A stretch of 64,000 bases of DNA from contig NC_092680.1 in assembly GCF_964355755.1 (NCBI RefSeq), forward strand, positions 2,953,001-3,017,000, in the 5' to 3' direction. The position numbers and the translations under genes are program-made. This DNA comes from Antedon mediterranea. Lineage: Eukaryota > Echinodermata > Crinoidea > Comatulida > Antedonidae. Below the pieces are notes generated by a model. That model did no database searches and had not been told where the DNA came from. It saw only the letters and a program-made list of their open reading frames with translations. Shown piece after piece: positions 49,301-61,300 of this stretch (position 1 is the stretch's first letter; each line of letters opens with the position of its first letter).

Positions 49301-52300
49301 TGAAGTAGATTCTTCTACCTTTCTTCAAACGACAAAGGACCTTTTCCTGGCCTGAAATAATTATCCAATATACTACTAGTCAAAACATACACACTTGTAT
49401 ACAAATTATGCTAAATAAAATGTGTTATCATTAATGAACATTTAGACACTTTGAAGTATTTAATATTAACAACAGCACAATATACATATCACATTCACAC
49501 CCCAACCTGCCGCAACCACACTTCCTCCAAACCCGCAACCTCATCCTCACCCCTCTTTAAAAAAATGCCAAAAAGAGAGATCTAAGTACAGATAACAATA
49601 TAGCTGATGAACAACTGTTGATATGATTATGTGAGGGCGTGTGCCGCAATGTGTTTACTGATTACTGATTGTGAGATCGTGGTTCGAATTCAACTTTTGC
49701 TCCATTGCTTGTATCCTTTAGGCAAACACTTTACTTACGTTTGCCTCTCTCCACCCAGGTGTATACATCGGTACCCGATTAGGTCAAGAAAAAATTTTGC
49801 ACCGATTACTAGCTGCATTATGGGAGTATGTTTCCATACAAGATCCAAAATAATGTGCAGCGCATTCAGAGATTGCTTATATACGATAAGAATGAACTAT
49901 TATATTATAATGATTGATAATGATGACAATGACAGGGGTTAATAAGAACAGTATTAATGACGCTATGGTAAAAACCCATTAGCAAATACATTACACTATC
50001 TGTAAACAATTAAATACTTTGTTACCTTTGCAAGTCAAACAGCTCCTTAAACATACAGATTACATACAAAGGTTTAGTATCCTCATCTAAACTCCAGGGT
50101 GAAAAATCATATCTGTAAATAAATTATTACATAACAACAGTAAATATTATTGTGTGTAATAGTAAAAAAAATAAGAATATTGAGCAAAAAATATAGCTGT
50201 CTCTGGGATAAAAGAAAACATGACATCCGATATAAAAGAAATTAATTATGGAGCATATAACAAGGATTATTACATAACAACAGTAAATATCATTGTGTGT
50301 AACAGTGAACAAAAATAAGAATATTGAGCCAAAAATATAGCTGTCTCTGGGATAAAAGAAAACATGACATCCGATATAAAAAAAATTAATTATGGAGCAT
50401 ATAGGATTGTATACAGTAGAAACACTATTTATTAAGCTCTGTTTACACTATCAAACTTTATGTGACAAAAAAATGTGATGTGCCCATATAATATGGACAT
50501 GATGATGTCATATCACTACCATATTTGGTTATATCACTACCATGTTTGGGCACATCACAGTAGTTTGATAGTGTAGACAGAGCTTAAATCAGGTTACCTT
50601 GCAAGGTCTGGCACAGGATCAGGCACTTGCATATTTATTAGCTTGGTGAACTCCTCTTCTGAACATTGGCGATGGTAGCTTAAGATCTCTAAGGCTACCC
50701 GGTGTTTTTGCTCTGACCGGCGTATCTTGTCGTACAGTTTGGCGTGATGTAATGCCAGGCCACAGTAAACCGCAAACGTTTCAAAAGCTTGTTCGTCTGC
50801 CCGAGTAAATGCGCCACTCTTTTTATTCACCATCTGCACTACACCGATAATGCTTCAGAAACAAAATGTACAGTATATAGGAGATTGATACCTATGTGCA
50901 TGAAAATGAGCAATAGGAAGATGCTATGACAAATTAGATCTCTAAAGTAGATCATTTTCATCAGGTTTTAATAATGATAATTAATTTCGAGGTTGAATCG
51001 TTGTTTCAAAATGTTTGTCTACCAATCAGAGAGAGTAACAAAATCCTGAAGGAAACAGAGAACAAACCTCTGACATCACAACCTTGAATTGACCAATGAC
51101 AAGCGACAGTACGAATAATCCATCGATTGTTATTGGTCAATCTACTTGCGTTGCAAACAAACAAACTTTATGTGACAACAAAAAGTGATGTGCCTATATA
51201 TGGTGATGATGTCATATTACTACCATATTTGGGAATATCACTACCATATTTGGGCACATCACACTGGTTTGATAGTGTAGACAGAGCTTTAAGCCATGTT
51301 GTACTTACTGTCCTCTTATCTTAATTGGCATACAGAGTAGAGACTTTGTAACATAACCTGTCTGTATATCAACTTGTCTATTAAACCTATCGTCAAGATA
51401 GGCATCAGGGATGTTGAGGATCTCTCCAGATGTTGCTACGTGTCCAGCTACTCCTTTACCAATCGGAAACCTACAGAATGAAAGCAATTATATCTTAAGC
51501 TCTATATACACTATCAAACTAGTTTGACAAAAAAAGTGTGATGTGCCCAAATATGGCAGTGATATTATCAAATACAGTATGTCCATATCATGGGCACATC
51601 ACACATTTTTGTCAAACTAGTTTGATAGTGTGGACAGAGTTTAAATATTTCTTAGGGGAATAATATATCTTTTTATAGTGAGGAAACTGCAATTCTTTAC
51701 AGCTATAGCCCTCTCTTTTCCTTCATCATGTGATCTCACTGTGTGTACTTATATTTCAGAAATTCAGAAATTATTCTGACAGCGCAATCCATCATCGATA
51801 TATCAAATTTCAGATAATTATATGGATTATAGATCAGGTATTAAAATTGATGACATAAAGCTAACTGACTGAAGATAATAAGGTTTGGATATTACAGGTA
51901 AACTATCAAGAAAGTGACACATTCTTTATATTAACATATTGACATATATCAGTAGTCAGAATCATCATCTACACTGATCCAAACTGACTTGCTGTAATGT
52001 ATATGAACGTAAAAAAAACAACAGTATTTTGGTTATCACACACAGTTGCATGGTGTTCAGGAGACAAGTTGAACATCTGGGACGCCTCCCTGGTGACTTG
52101 GGAGGTTTGAACATTGTATTGCCCTGTATAGGTACTAGAGAATGTTTGAGATTGTTCTACAGTAACTACAGTTCAGTAGCTGGAAATACTCCATTAACTA
52201 AATATGGAAATGTAGTCCACTTTATTTACCGTATCTCTTTGTGATCTTTCGTAACAACTTGGCTCCCTTGGCCATCACCTACATCAAATATTCTGGCATA

Positions 52301-55300
52301 TAGCTCTTTGCTTTTGTTGTCCACCAGAAAAAGAGATGCCCTGTCTGCACTTACAAGACGCTGAGCAAAATTCTAAATATAATATATATATATATATATT
52401 AACATATTATTTATTAAATATATGGCCGCTAAAGTGGCACATCATGCATGTACCATACAATTCTAAGTGATTTTATTTTTATAAGGTATATTAGTAGGGG
52501 ATCACGGATGGGAAAATAGCTAGGGCAAGGAAAAACAAAATGTAAGGTGTTTTTAACCATTCAAAAGTGTGAATCATCATCACAACAAGAAGTATAGTAA
52601 TAATTTAGCAAACAGCCTTTTTTGAACTCTTCCAAGAAATATATTTTTCAAAAAACATCAATTTTGGGGTCATTTTAGGATGTTGTCTGACCTTTTAAAA
52701 TTGGCAGTAGAACCCCTATTAAGGGGAGACTTTCCCATGAAACACACACAAAATAATATGTTGCCAATTTTAGTCAATGCCTATTCAGGGGACACCTGTA
52801 AAATAAGGGAAGACATTTTTGTATCTAAAAGGTGTCTATTTCAGCATAGAGATATTATAGTGAATATCTCTATGATTTCAGGTACTGTATCTATACTTGT
52901 ATCTTTTTGAGGAAAGAGTAATATTTGAGGAATTTTAAATGTGTAGTAGTACTTCTGTGTATAATTGTAAGTAAATGAAAATGATACCTGTCATAGGTCC
53001 CACTTAAGAACTATTATTAATGTGAAATATCCGAAAAAGATTAGCAATAATAAGTTATATTTGGTAACAAATACTAAACCTTTATCTGAGAATGTAAATA
53101 AACTTAGGTGGTCTATGCTTGGCCATATACTTAGAATGAGTGAAGATACTCCTGCTTTTTCAGCATTGGTGTTTGGTATAGTACACTCTAATTCAATAAA
53201 AGGGCGAATTGGAAAACATCAAACCAATCTGTTAAGTACACTTAGAAATGATTTATTTATCAGATTTTTAAGATAAATAATTTTAACGACCTAATTAATT
53301 TGCGTGAGATTGCCAGTAACAGAAATAAGTGGCTTTTGTTATTTTGAATCTTTATTTTTACATTATTTTATATTTTTTGTTGTTGTAGGATGCATGCATA
53401 TAAGAACGTATCAGATTTTGTAAATCCACAGTGCGTGGTTTTGTTACATTTTTTGGAATAAAGTTACCTATATATATATATATATAAATGAAAATTATAT
53501 TGATTGACACATGAATGTAATAGCTACCAGGGAACTAAAAATCAATAAAGCTGCATTATGAAATATATATCTCACCATTATTTTCATAATGACACTGTCC
53601 ATACTTATTATATCTTGAAATATCGATCTATATGAAATAATAATGAGGGTGGGAAAAGCATTCAATATAAAAATAACACAATTAACATCAAGCATTTGGT
53701 TAGGTACATCAAAATATAAACTCTACTAAGCATAACCTTGGTAACAAACAATTAAATTATTTTTGAATATTAAACAAAACTAATCAAACGACAGGCTTTG
53801 ATGTGATTAAGTTTCACAAATTTCATTTCTTAATCAGCCCTTGATTATATTTTTCAATCAATAATGTGATTAATTTTCCTCATGGTTAATTGACGCCAGT
53901 GCATATTTTTTCATCAGTTTAAATGCCCACACGTCTTTGATTCTTGCATATTTTTTTATTTATTATATAACTTTACATTTCAAAGATGTATACACTTTAA
54001 ATTACTCTTTGAGATTGAGATGTTTAAAGCTCTGTCTACACTATCAAACTTTATTTGACAAAAAATGTGATGTGCCCATATATGGACATGATGATGTCAT
54101 ATCACTACCATATTTGGGCATATTACTACCATATTTTGGCACAACACACCTTTTTTGTAAAACTAGTTTGATAGTGTAGACAGAGCTTTCGACAACCAGG
54201 TTGACGATCTAAGTTTGGCCGCCCTGTGGTTCATAAAACTTCTTTGTTATTTTACAAATATTCAGATACATATTGGATGAAAATACAGTGATTACATTTG
54301 CTATTGGCAAAACTTGGCAATATGCCAATGTAATCAATAAAAATATAAATCATAATTAATTATTACTCCACTTACTTCGTAACGTTCATTATAAAATCGT
54401 TGAGTTTTCTTTGCCGCGTCATGTTTTGATAAATCTAATAAAAAAAAAATAATGTAATATAAAAATTATAATAATTTTTTTTAAAAATACAAAAAATGAT
54501 GAAATAGATTGTGCTATTTTAGATTATAGATCAAATTATTATATATACAATAATATAAACAATATTTTATTTTAGATTGCAAGATAAAATTTAAAACACA
54601 AGGGTCTTATGTAATAAAATAAAATTACTAGTAATGTAAAAAAAAATAATTGAAGATGTTTTTAAAGATATTTAAAGAGTTTAACCATTTTAAAAACATA
54701 TCAATTCCCTCACATCTATTAAGCCGTGAATTTAATGTTCTCTAAAAACATAAGCAGGAAATCCTCTTTATATAAATCTGTTGACCTTTTAAACTAAAAA
54801 CAAGATAATCAAGAATCTGTTTACATTACTACATTGTACAATTCTATTTTTCTTATTCGTCTGTATATTATTATTATAAAAATGTAATATAATTTTATGT
54901 ATGAAAAACTCAAATTACATTTATCAGTTGTATTTGTAAAATGTTATCTTAAAATGCTGAAGTGATAATTTGGATGTTGTTTATGTTTATTACTCTTTTT
55001 CAATACATCAAAACAAATTTAAAACAAAAAAAATATGTCTCAGGGTGGGCTTAAATCCAGATTGGGACCTCAGGGTGAGCTTGTACAAAGATACACTTAT
55101 GTGTGAAAAACTTAAATTACATTTATCAGTTGTATTTGTAAAATGTTCTCTTAAAATGTTGACGTAATAATACATATCCATTTGGATGTTTTTTTGCATT
55201 TATTACTCTCATTCAATTCATCAAAACAAATTTAAAACAAAAAACCTTACAACTTGCACGTCATTGTAAGATAAGTACGTGTTTGCTGTACTATTGAAAC

Positions 55301-58300
55301 ATGTAATAAACAACTAATTAAAATTATGAGTTAAATTCTCAAAATGCTGAGCATGCAATATAGAATTATCAAATAGAACGTTTTACAGTGCAAGGAACAA
55401 ATACTGTTTGATATTAACCGATCAACTTCCAAGAACGGACATCAAATTAATCAGTTTTATCAACATACTGTATGTAGTATATGCGTTCATTCATTATACC
55501 TATACAAACAATGTTTAAGAACATTAATGTTTTTAAACTAGCAAAAGATAATGTCCATCTAATACTACTTCCAATCTCATAATGTTGCCATTAAAATATC
55601 TAAAACAAATTAATTTCCCAAAATAGGAGTAATTAATTTCAAGAAAGCTACCTTCAATCAGAGAATTTGAATTTAATTATAGTAATAAAGTATAGCATGA
55701 TCTTGTTCATATAGATCAATACAATCATTAGCAATAACTACTTACAGGTATAAATATATTTTTTAGTCGAGCAGGTTGTGTTTTATCTTATGATGGGCTT
55801 ACAGATACAGATTCCTTTTATTATCCAATATAATGGAAATTAAAGTGCTCATAGTGCTTGGCTTGCCTAAATATAAAAATATGTCTGAGTCTCAGGGTGG
55901 GCTTAAATCCAGGTTGGGACCTCAGGGTGTGAGCTTTACAAACTGAATATGCACTCAGAATATAACTATCAATACTGTTCTTTTTCTAAATTATTTGTCA
56001 ATTTTGTTTTTCTAATTTTTTCCTTGTTTTCTTTATACTTGCCCCAAGTCTATATTTATTGTCTTTTTATGTATATTTAACCAGTCGACGTTTTAATACG
56101 TATGAAACGCCATATGTGCCAAAATATTTATCTTTTTACTAATATTAAGCCATATAAACGTCTGTATGAATTGATTGAATATTTCAGATTTTTTTTTTAA
56201 TATCACGAAAGATAATCTCAATTTGCCAAAGTAGTAATTATTACATTCATGTTTCATAATATTCTCATTAAAACCTCTAACAAGGAATTAATTCCCCAAA
56301 AGTAATGCATTTCATGAATGATTATGTACTTTCATTGTAACCTGAGGCTAGAATAAGCATCTACTGTACATTAATATTTAAAATCAAGATTTATAACTAT
56401 ATAGTTGCACTGATGAAGGGCTAGTGTTGCCCGAAAGCTCTACTAATTTTTCTGGCTGTTTTACTTTATCGTTTTGATTTAGCTTTCTGCTTACTTTATT
56501 TTGTATCTCCATTGATATCCAGCCACTGATACCCACAGCATTGCCATCTTGTCAGTAATTTGCCTTTGAATTACTGTATAATATTTAAAAGGAACAATAA
56601 CAATGTTGGCTATAAACTATGAAAGTATTTTATTATTTTACAAAGATGTATTGTTATTAATATTTATTTCTTAAAACTGGACCTAGTATTGATATTTCAC
56701 CTAAAACATGGTTATCTATTTGTATAGTGTAATCTTTTAAGTTTCCTTTAAGCATGGAGGGTGGAATATGATGTTGTTTAGGCTTTTCTGTCTGTGTAGT
56801 ATATGTATTTATTATTGAATTCATTCTTGTTGTATATTAATTTATGAAAATATTGTACTGTAATTTTCGGTGAAATTCAATAAGTGAATAGAAATGTATT
56901 CATGTGCAGAATTAGGAGAAACAGAGGATATTATATACTGAAGTGGAGTGTAGCCTGGGGAGAATGACATTTATCTGCAATCAACCCCCACGCTCTGCTG
57001 TTAAACTTGTTTGTGAGGAAATAAATCACCATTAGGAACTACATGTAGATAAATGGTTTATGACAACACATCAAATTTAAGACAACAATGTTGTCACAAT
57101 CTGTGCATAAATCCTCAGGAATTATATAATAATGAATCTTTATGAATTGAAATATTCCTTAATTTAACGAATACAAAACATTTATTATTTGTTTTATAAC
57201 ACACCTACTATGAATAATTTCAACAACAGTACTACATAGGTCTAGGCACAGGACTAGACTTTTAGGAGACAGAAATCCTAGCAAAACGGAAAATTTCACT
57301 GATAAACTCCTGTTCTAATAGAGCTAATATTGAACGACATGTGAAACATAATTAACAAATCAAATGGCAAGAAAACACAAAATTTCACTGATAAACTCCT
57401 GTTCTAATAGAGCTAATATTGAACGACATGTGACACATAATTAACAAATAAAATGGCCAGGAAACACTCTGGTATGTTATAACTCATAGTACACTCATTA
57501 TTTGTTCAATAGTGCCTTTGAAAAGCTATACCTTTTTGGGACACCTTTATTAAGGAGACACTAGTTCTACAAACAAAATGCAGTATATGCCAGGATTGGC
57601 TGTACTGTTTGCCTTTTTAAAACACTACAGCCAATCCCTATTTAGAGGATACCCGTACTGAGGGTCGACCCGAGGGTGTCCACTAATAGAGGTTCTACTG
57701 TAATTCTTTAATAGTGTAGTGCGAGAACTTACCTCATTCTCATAGTTTGAAGAACTAACGTGCTATAGACAAATATTCACCAAACAACATTGATTAGGTA
57801 CATAAAAAAAGAAAAAAAAAGGTAGTGAAAGGATTTAAATTATAATGTGAGAATACAATGATAGATAGAACAAGAAAATAACATATAAGATTTTTTTTGA
57901 CAAAAAAAAAATATACATATATATAAATTTACATCAAGTTTGTTTAAGTACTAATACTTGAAATGATGAAGGGCTAGTGTTGTCCGAAAACTCTGCTAAT
58001 TTTTATGGCTGTTTTACTTTATCGTTTTAATTTAGCTTTTTGCTTATTTTATTTTGTATCTCCATTGAGATCCAGCCACTGATACCCACAGCATTATTTT
58101 CAGTAATTTGCCTTTGGATTTATATATACATTTACATTTACAATTATTTTAAAATTAAAAATAATTATTATTATTTTTTTTTTAAATCAAACTTTTAATA
58201 CACGATTTTATTTTCCTATTTAACTTCTGACAATTGGAAACTGTATGCATTCTGTGATAATAAACACACCGATCCTAGAAGTGGGTATGTAACACAAGTT

Positions 58301-61300
58301 CATACCTTTCATGTTTAAATCCAACTTTTAATAAAAGATTTTATTTTGCTAATAATAAATCACATAGCGTCGATCCTAAGGGGTGGGTATGTATATTTCT
58401 AAACACAATTTTATATCTTTCATGTTTAAAATAACTAAATACACGATAAATTTTATTAAGCTATGCCACAGCAGATGCTGTCAAACTGCATGCAAAGACA
58501 TATGTATCATAAATGCCAGTTGCTTTATATATTGATGTCAATTTGTTTTTATGTGAATTTTTTTTGCGTTACATAATTTTCTCATTTTTTTGACACAACA
58601 TCGTGTTTATTGAATAAAATTTATATGGCACATTGAAAGGAAACGTGTGACTTCATTATCAATAGCCTCTGAACTGGACTGCATTGCTGTTATCAATAAT
58701 AATGTAAAGAATCGTAATTATGTAAAGACAGTTAATAGTTAAAGATGATGTATTTTCTCCATTAAAAACATAAAACATCATATTTTGAATAGGCCATTTT
58801 GCAGTTTCAATAAAATCATTCATTGCATAGTAAAAAAAGGAACAAAAATAAAAACAAAATAAATGGTTGCATTTAACCAAAAACCATTGTGACAAAATAT
58901 TGACTATTTTTTACTTAAATTACAGTTTTTTCAGGTAAATATTAATATTTTTCCAACTTTTGGTCAAAGTGAATAACTATTATGTTATAAAAAATTATTT
59001 TATAAGGGGGACGATACATCATCCGCAACCACGCCCACATGTGGGAACGTACCAACGTACCACCGTCATCATTTCATTTTCACGATATAGACTATAATAA
59101 TGTTAAGCTCTGTTTACACTATCAAACTTGATGTGACAACAAATGTGATTTTCCCATATATGGACATGATGATGTCATATCACAACCACATTTGGACATA
59201 CCACTAACATATTTAGGTACATCACTACCATATTTAGGCACATCACTACCATATTTAGGCACATCACTACCATATTTAGGCACATCACTACCATATTTAA
59301 GCCTTAAATGATGAGGTATCAACTACTATAAAGTAACAAATGTCAACGTCAGCAATCATCTCAAACGTCATTTAACTGCTATTTTTAAATAAATTGATAT
59401 TAACCTTTGTAGAATGCACTAAAAGCTTGACATTTAAAAGTCAGTATAATGATTATTGAATGTGTTTTGTATGTCTTGTCATACTATATTAATTAGAAAA
59501 AAACTTTTATTGCAGCATGTCGTTTAAGCAAATCATTAAAGTATTACATTTGTTTGAAATAAAAACAATAATTTACAAGACTGTGTCACACTAGTATTTG
59601 TTGACGAGAGAGACTGCAATCCAATTTCTCACTATGAATGCTTGATGTGTGTCCCCTATCCCTACCACCTTCTTTTCCAACTACCAGTATTAGGAAGCTT
59701 TTGATTTGCAACAAATGTTGTATACAAATAAAGTGTTCAACACTCTGTACACTATCAAACTAGTTTGACAAAAAAAATGTGATGTGCCCAAATATGGTAG
59801 TGATATGACATCATCCATATATGGGCACATCACATTTTTTGTCACATAAATTTTGATAATGTAGACAGAGCTTAATGTAATGATGGGTAAACAAAATACA
59901 AAACATGAATAAATATTAAAAGAAAAGTGTAACAATTTTTTTTTTAAATACACAAAATAAATACAATGGCGAGTGATGATGAGTAAGATGAGAAAACTTT
60001 TATATATATATATATTAATGTTATGTAATAATGTTCCTACCTCTGCATAGTAGTAGGCAAGGCTTCCCCATACTAAAAAGTTGCTTGCAATCTAAAAAGG
60101 AAGAAATATCCACAAATCATAATTATCAAAGCCATCTCCTAGTCCTATCTCAATTAAATTCTACATTTAATAAAAAAATATACATTAATCTGTACCCTTC
60201 ATCATTAAAATATGGGACATACCAAAGCATATCAATATTTATGTAATAATAATATATGTTCTAAACTAATTTTTTATGAACGTCAATTTTAGTTCGCAAA
60301 CTTCTGATGGGTGACAAGATCCCTGTTTAAGTCTACAATTATTTGATTATTTATTTTTATATATTTATTATTTTTGTTGGTACTGTATGTAAATCATAGT
60401 GTGTTGGCGACTGTCCAGCAGAACTTTATAAAATATTTATAAAATTAATTTGTTATCATAAATTCAATATAAAAAATATTCTATGCTGTGAATAACAGAT
60501 AATTATATAAAAAAATTGTTATTTAATATAATCATAATTTTCTTGCCAATGACAATATTTTAGGTGACAATACACCTTTAATTTACCTCTTCCTCCGATT
60601 CTGTAAAACCGGGATGGTTGGTCTTTTTATGGAATTCTAGGACACCTGCAACGAACATTACACAAAAAGACTAATAAAAAATGTATCATTGAATCAATAA
60701 AGAGAAAAACAACTTAAGCTCTGTCTACACTATCAAATTAGTTTAACAAAACAAATGTGATGTACCCAAATATGGTATTGGATTTGACATCATCCCTGTC
60801 CATATATGGGCACATTTTTTGTTGTCACATAAAGTGTGATAGTGTAGACAGAGCTACAGATTACAAAGAGATGACGGCAATTAAGGCAAGGAGATATTAT
60901 AAATTAATCCAAACTTGCATTCAGTATATTTTCAGTATAAATGAGGTACAACACACAATAATTTAAAATCAATTGAAACAAACAAAACTGTATGCAAACA
61001 ATTACATCATGCCAACACTTCCGTTTTACCAAGGAGAATCCAGTATTTTTAAGTTATCACCCAGCTTAACATTGATTTTCCCAGTTTTTCACACTTCTCC
61101 GGAAAACAAAATGTAGTTTATTTGAAAGTGTTTTATTAGGCCAGAGTCAACAATCCACACAATACTGTACACAGGCATCAGTTAAAGGTCTACTACAGAT
61201 TAAGTGCCAAAAACCTAGACTGTATTAAAATACTCACTAAACATACTACAGTGTGATGTGCAAAACTAAGAATGTGGAAAGCACAACAGTGTTAAATTGA

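Noticed and set aside
54750-54777. Candidate PDE10A microexon
   Set aside because: Phase fits, but the translation does not resemble the family and the donor is weak, so it was left out of the gene model.
59195-59306. Regular repeats resembling a CRISPR array
   Set aside because: Units are directly adjacent without unique spacers, and the context is an animal transposon.
59122-59322. Minus-strand frame with repeated YGSDVPK
   Set aside because: It is the 21-bp array inside a family D transposon copy, not a conserved peptide.
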